The translations under genes and the position numbers were made by a program. The notes beneath the pieces were generated by a model. It made no database searches. It was not told the DNA's origin and worked only from the letters and a program-made list of their open reading frames with translations. A DNA stretch of 48,291 nt from Actinomycetes bacterium (GTDB lineage Bacteria; Actinomycetota; Acidimicrobiia; Acidimicrobiales; Palsa-688), in the NCBI GenBank assembly GCA_021838445.1, contig JAKCDU010000026.1, forward strand, positions 4,223-52,513. The letters run 5' to 3'. Positions 41,673 through 48,291 of this stretch are shown here, one piece after another. The number at the start of each line of letters is the position of its first letter. The stretch's first letter is position 1.

Positions 41673-44089
41673 CCGCCGTAGCCGCACCCGAGCGCCCCGA
41701 CATCGGCCAGCCGGGGCCGCCCCCCTCCGGCTGGGCCCTCCCCCGCCGCGACCGGCGGCCCCCGGGGCCTACCTCCCCCGCCGGGTCGGCCCGCCCGGTC
41801 GCCACCGCCGCCCTGGCCGTGGTGACCGTGGCCTCGGCCTGCGCCCTGTTCCGGGTGTTCTCCTCCGAGAGGTGGGTGGGACCGGTGGGGATCACGGTGG
41901 TGGTCGTCCACGCCGTGGGCTGGGGTCTCCGAAGGGTGCGGGCCGGCCACGTGGCGGCGGCGGCCGCCGTGGCCGGCGCGACGGCGCTGCTCGTCACCTG
42001 GACCCTCTTCGGTGGCTACACGACCCTCGGTGTGCCGACCGGCCGGGTGTGGCACCAGGTCACGGTCGCCTTCGGACAGATCTCCGGGCAGTTCGCCTCG
42101 ACCCAGCCGCCGGTCCCGCCGACACGGGCCCTGGAGCTGCTGGCCGTGCTGGGGGCGGCCGGTGCCGCGGCCCTCGCCGACTGGGCGGCGTTCCGCTGGA
42201 GGTCACCGCTGCTGGCTGTCACGCCGGGGATGGCGGTGTTCGTGTTCAGCTCGGCGGCCGGCGTCGGGCCGGGACGGGCGTTGACCATCGAGGTGGAGGT
42301 AGCCGCCATTTGCGGGTTCTTGGTGGTGGAGCGGGCCACGACCGAGGGCCGGGTCTGGTTCGCCGGGGTGAACGCCCGCGTCGGCGCTTGGACGGCGGGG
42401 TTCGGCGCCCTCGCCGTGGCCATCTCCGTGGTCGCCGCCGCCGCTCTCAGCCCGGCCCTGGCCCCCCGCGACGGGGTGGCCGTCCTCGGCTGGCGCAACG
42501 GCTTCGGCCAGGGGGGAGGCACCCGCATAGTGCAGAACCCGCTGGTCGACCTGCGCACCCGGCTCATCCAGTACGCCAACGTGCCGGTGTTCGTGGTGTC
42601 GAGCACCGCGCCCTCCTACTGGCGCCTCACCGCTCTCGACCAGTTCGACGGCGTCCTGTGGCAGGCCCAGGGCTCCTACGGAGGCTTCGGCGCCCGCCTG
42701 CCGGGAAGTCCCCCTGCCGGAGCGGCGGTCCGCACCGTGCGGGCCACCTTTCAGATCCAGCAGCTCGACTCGGACTGGCTGCCCGCCCAGTTCGACCCGA
42801 TCACGGTGCAGGGCCTCAAAGGCGTCACCTACGACCAGAACACCGAGAGCCTGCTGACCGCCACCGCCACCAGCCCCCACCTCCAGTACTCGGTCACCTC
42901 CTACGAGCGCCTCGACACCTTGAGTGCGGCGGCTCTCAACTCGGCTCCCCCGCTGGCGCGCGACCCGACCGTGACCGCCAACCTGGAGCTGCCGTCGGCC
43001 ATCGACCCGCGGATCGCGGCGTTGGCCGAGACGCTCACCGCCAACGCCGCCACCGAGTACCAAAAGGCCCAAGCCATCCAGAACTACCTGCTCGGCCCGT
43101 CGTTCACCTACAGCCTCGACCCGCCCTCGGACGGCACCGGCGTCCAGGCCGTCGCCAACTTCCTGTTCGAGACCCGCACCGGCTACTGCCAGCAGTTCGC
43201 CGGGGCCTTCGCCGTGCTGGCCCGGGCCGCCGGCCTGCCGACCCGCCTGGCGGTGGGTTTCACCCAGGGGACCCCGGCGGGGGGCGGCAGCTTCCAGATC
43301 TACGACCGGGACGCCCATACCTGGCCCGAGGTGTATTTCGGGGCCCAGTACGGCTGGGTGCCGTTCGAGCCGACCAAGGGCTTCACCATCCCCGGTACTA
43401 CCGGGTACAACAAGGCGCCGAGCGGGTCGCCCAACGGCTCGACGAGCCCGACCACGACCGCGCCGGTGAGCCCGGCGCCCACCACGCCGAGCAACGCCGC
43501 TCGGACCCACAACTCCCTCGGACCCAAGTCCCTGCCGACGTCGTCGCCGAGCGTGGCCGTGACCCACCGGTCGGGGAGCCTGAGCGGGTGGCTCCTCTCG
43601 GTTCCCGCCGCGGTGGTCGCCTGGTTGGCCGCCAACGGTGCTCTGCCCCGGCTCCTACGGCGCCGGCGCCGCCGGGTCGCGGCCCGGGGCGGGGCCCGCT
43701 CGGAGGTGCTGAACTCCTGGCAGGAGATCAGCTCCGAGCTGGCCTGGTTCGGCCTCGAGCGGCGCCGGGACGAGACCCACGACGAGTTCGCCCGACGGGT
43801 CGAGTCGGCGCTGCTGCGCTACGGCTCCCCCCGGAACTGGCAGCACGGGGGCATGGGGGCCCTGGCCGCCATGACCCGCCGGGCCGCGTTCGCCGCCGAC
43901 GTCCCCGCCGATCTCGGCGGCCAGGCCCGGTCGGCGGCGGCGGAGGTGGCCTCCCACTTGGCCGACCTGTCGGGGCCGGCTCAGCGGCTGTCGCGATGGT
44001 GGCGGCCCAGCCCGGCGACCCGCCGTCGCATCGCCGACGGGCTGCACCCGCTCGGACGGGGCCGCCCGGTGGGCCCGACCGCCAGCTGA
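41669..44089 (+). CDS. Membrane transglutaminase-like protein (TgpA/DUF3488 type)
   Basis: The protein has 806 residues. Several membrane helices span residues 45-275. The extracytoplasmic transglutaminase domain follows, with the catalytic Cys in TGYCQQFAGAFAVLARAAGLPTRLAVGF (C507) and His in RDAHTWPEVYFG (H550). The third position is in WVPFEPTKG, where some members have Asp. A Ser/Thr/Pro-rich linker leads to a last membrane segment (about 635-655) and a DUF4129-like cytoplasmic tail (SELAWFGLERRRDETHDEFARRVE). The GTG start overlaps DUF58 as GTGA. Targets of such proteins are unknown; cell envelope proteins are likely because the active site faces outward. Confidence 0.93.
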   Translation: MTAVAAPERPDIGQPGPPPSGWALPRRDRRPPGPTSPAGSARPVATAALAVVTVASACALFRVFSSERWVGPVGITVVVVHAVGWGLRRVRAGHVAAAAAVAGATALLVTWTLFGGYTTLGVPTGRVWHQVTVAFGQISGQFASTQPPVPPTRALELLAVLGAAGAAALADWAAFRWRSPLLAVTPGMAVFVFSSAAGVGPGRALTIEVEVAAICGFLVVERATTEGRVWFAGVNARVGAWTAGFGALAVAISVVAAAALSPALAPRDGVAVLGWRNGFGQGGGTRIVQNPLVDLRTRLIQYANVPVFVVSSTAPSYWRLTALDQFDGVLWQAQGSYGGFGARLPGSPPAGAAVRTVRATFQIQQLDSDWLPAQFDPITVQGLKGVTYDQNTESLLTATATSPHLQYSVTSYERLDTLSAAALNSAPPLARDPTVTANLELPSAIDPRIAALAETLTANAATEYQKAQAIQNYLLGPSFTYSLDPPSDGTGVQAVANFLFETRTGYCQQFAGAFAVLARAAGLPTRLAVGFTQGTPAGGGSFQIYDRDAHTWPEVYFGAQYGWVPFEPTKGFTIPGTTGYNKAPSGSPNGSTSPTTTAPVSPAPTTPSNAARTHNSLGPKSLPTSSPSVAVTHRSGSLSGWLLSVPAAVVAWLAANGALPRLLRRRRRRVAARGGARSEVLNSWQEISSELAWFGLERRRDETHDEFARRVESALLRYGSPRNWQHGGMGALAAMTRRAAFAADVPADLGGQARSAAAEVASHLADLSGPAQRLSRWWRPSPATRRRIADGLHPLGRGRPVGPTAS

Positions 44090-44096
44090 AAGCGTC

Positions 44097-44480
44097 TCAG
44101 GTGTCGTCGCGGCCCATGCGCCGGCGCAGCCGGCGGGCCAGGTCCTCGACCGCCTCGTTGAGGTTGCGGTTGCGGTTGGCCATGGTGCGGGTCACCTGTT
44201 CGAGCCCGAGACGGCTCATCTTGTGGAGGTTCTGGATGAGGACCACGGCGCTGGCCAGCATCATCAGGAACCCGACGATGCCGATCAGCCAACTCGACGC
44301 GAACCCGGCCACGAGGACCACCAGACCGGCCACCAGGCCCAGAGCCGCCCACTTGCAGTTGCGGGCCAGGTAGCGCTGGAGGGTGGTGGAGCTGATGCGG
44401 CGGGCCGATTCGGGATCGGTCGCATGGAACTGCCGCTCGATCTCCGCCAGGATTCTTTCTTCCTCTTCGTTCAGCGGCAC
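44097..44480 (-). CDS. DUF3040 membrane protein
   Basis: The protein has 127 residues from GTG 44480, chosen for the GGAGGG site 7 nt upstream and because DUF3040 begins (V)PLNEEEERILAEIERQF. Two membrane helices follow (about 46-65 and 67-88). The tail is basic (RRLRRRMGRDD). DUF3040 proteins are actinobacterial, near mraZ or dinB in many genomes, with no known role. A longer start at 44528 is possible but has no support. It ends 7 nt from the convergent transglutaminase gene. Confidence 0.9.
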   Translation of the reverse strand: MPLNEEEERILAEIERQFHATDPESARRISSTTLQRYLARNCKWAALGLVAGLVVLVAGFASSWLIGIVGFLMMLASAVVLIQNLHKMSRLGLEQVTRTMANRNRNLNEAVEDLARRLRRRMGRDDT

Positions 44481-44537
44481 TTCCGACCCTCCGAGGCAAT
44501 CATCGCGCCCGAAGGCAAAGTACATCAACGCGCCTGG

Positions 44538-45962
44538 TTAACGGCCGCCCCCCGCCGAACGATCCCCTCCGGGCCGAGGGTCAGGGGTCGGCTCGGACGG
44601 CCCCCAGCGGTCGTCGTCGCGGCGGCCGGCCCGCCGGCCCCGCCGCTCGAGCAGGGCGGCGGGCCCGACCGCAGCCGGGCCGAAACGCTCCCGCACGGCA
44701 TCCACCGCGGCCCGGGCCGAGGTGGCGGCGACCGACGGCCGGGTGGGGACTGGCTCCGAAGGTCGGCCCCGGCCCGACGCTCCGGTCGGGACGGCCCGGG
44801 AAGGCTCGCCCGCCGACAGGTCGAGACGGAGCTGCTCGGCGGGCCCGGCGCCGGCCGCCACCAGGTTGGTGACCCCCACCCCGAGCAGCCGGACGCCGCG
44901 CCCGACGTCGAAGCTGTCGAGCAGAGCGGCGCCGTGACGGGCGATCAGGGCCCCGTCGTCGAGGGCTACCGGTGAGGTCACCGAGCGGGTGTGGGTCGAG
45001 AAATCCCCGAAGCGAACCTTGAGGGTCACCGTCCGCCCGGCGAGATGGGCCTGCCGCAGCCGGGTGGCCACCGAGTCGGCCATGCCCAGAATGGCGGTGC
45101 GCAGCCCTTGGGCGTCGCGCCGGTCGGTCGGGTAGGTCTCCTCGTGGCTCACCGACTTGGTCTCGCGCTGCACCTCCACGCTCCGCCCGTCGACGCCCCG
45201 GGACAGGTTGGCGAGGTGGGCGCCGGCGGATCGCCCGACCACCGACTCGAGGAGCTCGGGGTCCATGGCGGCCAGATCGCCGATGGTGGCGACCCCGACC
45301 TGTCTCAGGCGCCGGGCGGTGGCCGGGCCGACCCCCCAGAGGGCGTCGATGGGCTGGGGGTGCAAGAACCTCAGTTCGTCGCCGGGCTCCACGATGAGCA
45401 CCCCGTTGGTCTGCGGTCCCCGCCCCCCGACCGGCGGCTTGGCCGCCTCCGACGCCAGTTTGGCCAGGAACTTCACCGTCGCCCCCCCGACCGAGCAGGA
45501 CAGTCCCATCTCGGCCGAAACGGTGTTGCGGATGGCGGCGGCGATGGCCGGCGGCGGGCCGAGCAGTCGGATCGACCCGGTTATGTCGAGGAATGCCTCG
45601 TCGAGCGAGATGCCCTCCACTACGGGGGTGAAGCGCTCGAATATCTGGTGCATCTGCCGGCTCACCTCGCTGTAGCGGCTGTAGCGGCCGGCCACGAACA
45701 CGGCGTCGGGGCACAGCCGGCGGGCCACGGCCGACGGCATCGCCGAGCGCACCCCGAAGGCCCGGGCCTCGTAGCTGCACGAAGCGACCACGCCCCGCCG
45801 TCCCGTCCCCCCGACGATCAGAGGCCGGCCCCGCAGATTCGGGTCGTCGAGCGCCTCGACCGACGCGAAGAAGGCGTCCATGTCCACGTGGAGGATCCAG
45901 CGTCGGCTCTCCGCGGCGGCGGAGACACCCGACGGCGGGCCACCGCGGGCGGGAGCAGGCAC
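44538..45962 (-). CDS. dinB: DNA polymerase IV (Y-family)
   Basis: The translesion polymerase has 474 residues from GTG 45962. Catalytic motifs are LHVDMDAFFASVEAL (near residue 23), SYEARAFGVRSAMPS and GISLDEAFLDITGS. Helix-hairpin-helix thumb motif LWGVGPATARRLRQVGVATIGDL and little-finger segment follow. The last 90 residues are Arg/Pro/Gly-rich and lack an obvious QLDLF-type beta-clamp motif; LRLDLS near QLRLDL may serve. The TGase-DUF3040-dinB proximity is shared with other actinobacteria. The start is uncertain: GGAAG lies about 10 nt upstream and an AAGAAT 6 nt upstream. Confidence 0.93.
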   Translation of the reverse strand: MPAPARGGPPSGVSAAAESRRWILHVDMDAFFASVEALDDPNLRGRPLIVGGTGRRGVVASCSYEARAFGVRSAMPSAVARRLCPDAVFVAGRYSRYSEVSRQMHQIFERFTPVVEGISLDEAFLDITGSIRLLGPPPAIAAAIRNTVSAEMGLSCSVGGATVKFLAKLASEAAKPPVGGRGPQTNGVLIVEPGDELRFLHPQPIDALWGVGPATARRLRQVGVATIGDLAAMDPELLESVVGRSAGAHLANLSRGVDGRSVEVQRETKSVSHEETYPTDRRDAQGLRTAILGMADSVATRLRQAHLAGRTVTLKVRFGDFSTHTRSVTSPVALDDGALIARHGAALLDSFDVGRGVRLLGVGVTNLVAAGAGPAEQLRLDLSAGEPSRAVPTGASGRGRPSEPVPTRPSVAATSARAAVDAVRERFGPAAVGPAALLERRGRRAGRRDDDRWGPSEPTPDPRPGGDRSAGGGR

Positions 45963-46030
45963 GGTCCGATTCTTCCAGACCCCAGCGACGACGACCGCGG
46001 TGGCCGGCCGGCTCGACGGGGCGGAGGGGC

Positions 46031-46738
46031 TCAGGGCAGCGTGATGCGCCGGAAGCCCTCGGCGTGGGGCACCGACGCCACCCGGCCGGCCTCCTCGGCC
46101 CGCTGACGCACGGCGTGGCGCAGCCACTCCCCGGCGTCACCCAACTGGCTGGCGTGGCAGGCGATGGCCGCCGCTTTGACGTCGATGGAGCCCGAGACGT
46201 CGACCCAGACGTCGGGCTCGAGCGTTCCCGACAGGTACAGCAACTCGACCTTGTGGGCCGCCCCCTGGTCGGGGAAGTAGTGGGGGTTGGCGGCCGCCGG
46301 GGCCACCGCATCGATCGCGGCCCAGCCCACGGCGCGGTGATCGCGGTGGTTGACGTAGCCGGTCCCGAAGAACACCGCCGTCGGGTCGGGGGCCATGACC
46401 GCCACCGGGCGTAGCTCCCTGATCAGCTGCACCAGCGGGGCCCGCAGCGCCGGATCGTTGTCGAGGTCGCCGTCGGGAAACCCCAGCCAGTGGTGGGCCC
46501 TCACCCCGAGGATCCTGCCGGCCGCGCTCGTCTCCTCCCGCCGCCGTCGGGTCAGCACCGCGGGGTCGGTAGCCGGATCGACCGAACCTTTGTCCCCGTC
46601 GGCGCAGATGCAGACGTGTACCTCGGAGCCGGCCGACGCCCAACTGGCCAGGGTTCCCCCGGCCGCCACCTCGGGATCGTCGGGGTGGGCGTAGATGGCC
46701 AGCACCCTCGCCGGAACGGAAGCGACCAGTTCGGCCAT
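46031..46738 (-). CDS. PIG-L/LmbE-family deacetylase
   Basis: The protein has 235 residues. The zinc-binding AHPDDPEVAAGGTLA motif (residues 17-31) and the later NHRDHRAVG define the N-acetylglucosaminyl deacetylase family that includes MshB and Mca of mycothiol metabolism. Pro between the DD pair and Glu marks a distinct subgroup, so the substrate is not assignable. It begins 1 nt after the threonine aldolase stop, so the two are co-transcribed. Confidence 0.92.
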   Translation of the reverse strand: MAELVASVPARVLAIYAHPDDPEVAAGGTLASWASAGSEVHVCICADGDKGSVDPATDPAVLTRRRREETSAAGRILGVRAHHWLGFPDGDLDNDPALRAPLVQLIRELRPVAVMAPDPTAVFFGTGYVNHRDHRAVGWAAIDAVAPAAANPHYFPDQGAAHKVELLYLSGTLEPDVWVDVSGSIDVKAAAIACHASQLGDAGEWLRHAVRQRAEEAGRVASVPHAEGFRRITLP

Positions 46739-46739
46739 T

Positions 46740-47753
46740 TCAGGGGGCCTTGGCGATCAGGGCGCAGGCCAGGTCGATCCCCGCGGTGTCGACGTCGGCG
46801 TGGGTCACCAACCGCACCCGCCCGGGTCCGACCGTCCCGGCGGCCAGGCCGCCGTCGGCGAGGTGACGCAGCAACCCGGCCGGGTCGGGGTAGGAGAAGA
46901 TCACGATGTTGGTCTCCACCGAGGCCGGATCGAGTCCCGACTCCGGCCAGCGCTCGGCCACGGCCAGGGCCAGGCGTCGGGCCTTGTCGTGGTCCTCGGC
47001 CAGGCGGTCGATGCGTCCGAGGGCCACCAGCCCGGCGGCGGCGATCACCCCCGACTGGCGCATCGTGCCCCCGAACCGCTTGCGGGCCAGCCGGGCCTCA
47101 TCCATCAACTCGGTCGGCCCTGCCAGCAGGGACCCCACCGGGGCCCCCAAACCCTTGGACAGGCAGGCCATCACGGTGGTGGCGTGTGCGGCCCGGGCCG
47201 CCGGGGTCACCCCGCTCGCCACCGAGGCGTTCCACAGCCGGGCCCCGTCGAGGTGAATGGGTACCCCCTCGGACCGGGCCAGCCGGGCCAGCGAGTCGAT
47301 CTGGTCCATCGGCCAGACCCGGCCGCCGGCCGCCATGTGGGTGTCCTCCACGGTGATGAGCCTCACCGCGGGTTGGTGGTGGGCCCCCGAGGCGATTACC
47401 TGTTGCACCTCGGAGGGTTCGAGGGTCCCGAGCGGGTCGGCCACGGGCAGGAAGGAGATCCCGGAGTTGATCGGGCCGGCACCCTCCTCGTAGAGCAGCA
47501 CGTGCTGATGGCGGCCGGTGACCACGGCGTCACCGGGTCGGGTCAGGCAACGCAGGGCCACCTGGTTGGCCATGGTGCCCGAGGGGACGAACATGGCCTC
47601 CTGCTTGCCGGTCAGTTCGGCGAACCTCTCCTGCAGGAGGCGCACCGTGGGATCCTCGCCGTACTCGTCGTCGCCGACGTCGGCTGCGGCCATGGCCCGG
47701 CGCATATCAGCGGTCGGACGGGTCACGGTGTCCGAGCGGAGGTCTACCTGCAC
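46740..47753 (-). CDS. ltaE: Low-specificity L-threonine aldolase
   Basis: The PLP enzyme has 337 residues and splits threonine to glycine and acetaldehyde. It starts [19 protein letters not shown] and [15 protein letters not shown], typical of the family. The PLP lysine is in [14 protein letters not shown] and the DGARLWNA segment binds the cofactor ring. The GTG start at 47753 lies 6 nt after TAGGTT (leaderless pattern). It forms a two-gene unit with the PIG-L gene and is divergent from the inositol monophosphatase gene. Confidence 0.93.
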   Translation of the reverse strand: MQVDLRSDTVTRPTADMRRAMAAADVGDDEYGEDPTVRLLQERFAELTGKQEAMFVPSGTMANQVALRCLTRPGDAVVTGRHQHVLLYEEGAGPINSGISFLPVADPLGTLEPSEVQQVIASGAHHQPAVRLITVEDTHMAAGGRVWPMDQIDSLARLARSEGVPIHLDGARLWNASVASGVTPAARAAHATTVMACLSKGLGAPVGSLLAGPTELMDEARLARKRFGGTMRQSGVIAAAGLVALGRIDRLAEDHDKARRLALAVAERWPESGLDPASVETNIVIFSYPDPAGLLRHLADGGLAAGTVGPGRVRLVTHADVDTAGIDLACALIAKAP

Positions 47754-47759
47754 CCCGCC

Positions 47760-47765
47760 AACCTA
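47760..47765 (-). promoter_or_regulatory. Leaderless -10 box of the threonine aldolase gene
   Basis: On the minus strand TAGGTT is followed by GGCGGG and the GTG start. No ribosome binding site is present. The divergent inositol monophosphatase gene starts only 27 nt from the GTG. Confidence 0.5.
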
Positions 47766-47779
47766 CTAACAAGGGTCCC

Positions 47780-48291
47780 ATGAGCGACGCCGCCGCACCG
47801 CGCCCACTGGCCGACTGGACCACCCACGAGGCGTTCGGAATCGACCCGGCCCGGGTCGATCCCGTTCTGGTCGACCTGGCGAGCACCGCCTTGGAGGCGG
47901 CCCGGGCGGCAACGGCGGTTCTGACCACCGCCGAGGTAACCGGGGTGGACACCAAGATCTCCCCTACCGACATGGTGTCCGATGTCGACCGGCGGTCCGA
48001 GGCGGAGGTCAACCAGGTGCTCGGCTCCCGCCGCCCCGACGACGCCGTGCTCGGGGAGGAGGGGACCACCACGGGAGGGACCAGCGGGGTCAGGTGGGTC
48101 GTCGACCCGCTCGACGGGACCACCAACTTCCTCTTCGGCCTGCCGCAGTTCTCGGTGTCGATCGCCGCCGAGATGGACAGCTCGGCGGTGGTCGGGGTGG
48201 TCATGGACCCTTCCCGCCAGGAGGTGTGGGCGGCGGTGACCGGCCACGGCTCCTACCGCAACGGTCAGCGCTGCGAGGTGCCCGACGGCCG
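47780..48291 (+). CDS. Inositol monophosphatase family protein (3' end cut)
   Basis: The gene starts at ATG 47780 (AAGGG upstream) and runs off the right edge; 170 residues are visible. Metal-site motifs of the lithium-sensitive phosphatase family are present: SPTDMVSDVDRRSE, LGEEGTT and WVVDPLDGTTNF, followed by FGLPQFSVSIA. These enzymes hydrolyse inositol phosphate or related sugar phosphates such as histidinol phosphate; the substrate is open, though actinobacteria need inositol for phosphatidylinositol and mycothiol. The absence of a stop codon is due only to the window edge. Confidence 0.92.
   Translation, partial: MSDAAAPRPLADWTTHEAFGIDPARVDPVLVDLASTALEAARAATAVLTTAEVTGVDTKISPTDMVSDVDRRSEAEVNQVLGSRRPDDAVLGEEGTTTGGTSGVRWVVDPLDGTTNFLFGLPQFSVSIAAEMDSSAVVGVVMDPSRQEVWAAVTGHGSYRNGQRCEVPDG

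Overview
The window looks like a core chromosomal segment of a high-GC actinobacterium, most likely of the class Acidimicrobiia (inferred). GC is high throughout, with G or C in most third codon positions. It carries DivIVA/Wag31, SepF, a proteasome activator of the Bpa/PafE type, MraZ, DUF3040 and TraR/DksA genes in an actinobacterial order. It also has two secreted proteins of kinds I associate with Acidimicrobiia: one with GYWLVASDGG repeats and one with a GYDVSSPQC start. I see no tRNA, rRNA, insertion sequence, prophage or CRISPR array.

Layout. Positions 1-4.7 kb hold a secreted glycosidase-like protein (-), a YyaL/DUF255 protein (+) and two unrecognised proteins. From 4.8 to 13 kb come dnaE (-), bpa and a type I phosphodiesterase (-), an Rrf2 regulator (+), and rluD-lspA-traR/dksA (-). 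ileS (+) fills 13.0-16.2 kb. From 16.5 to 35.3 kb runs one long minus-strand division and cell-wall (dcw) locus. In transcription order it reads mraZ, rsmH, ftsL, ftsI, murE, mraY, murD, ftsW, murG, murC, murB, ftsQ, ftsZ, pgeF, yggS, sepF, yggT, divIVA. A secreted repeat protein with an M23-like domain is divergent from mraZ. From 37 to 44.5 kb lie a lipoate-ligase-like gene, an HNH endonuclease, an 88-residue protein and a ROK kinase (all -), then moxR-DUF58-transglutaminase (+) and DUF3040 (-). The right end holds dinB, a PIG-L deacetylase, threonine aldolase (all -) and the start of an inositol monophosphatase gene (+, cut by the window edge).

How the genes work together. The dcw genes make the lipid-linked peptidoglycan precursor (murB, C, D, E, G, mraY), build the septum (ftsZ, sepF, ftsQ, ftsL, ftsW, ftsI) and direct polar growth (divIVA). 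MraZ is the likely regulator at the head. murF is absent from its usual place between murE and mraY. rsmH to ftsQ are joined by 1-14 nt overlaps, often GTGA, ATGA or TTGA, with one 4-nt gap (ftsI/murE), so they are probably translationally coupled.

The most striking new signals are regulatory. A TANNNT box followed by exactly 6 nt and then an ATG or GTG precedes at least six unit-leading genes (phosphodiesterase, Rrf2, ileS, divIVA, threonine aldolase and probably yyaL), none of which has a good ribosome binding site. This points to widespread leaderless transcription. The ileS-divIVA gap holds a strong ileS terminator and, on the other strand, a hairpin followed by a T-box-like GGGTGG motif with no gene behind it. 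Other points are MraZ-box-like repeats, a perfect 18-bp tandem duplication between mraZ and rsmH, CACAGG/CCTGTG half-sites over the dnaE start, and low-complexity tails on FtsQ, FtsI, FtsL and TraR/DksA.
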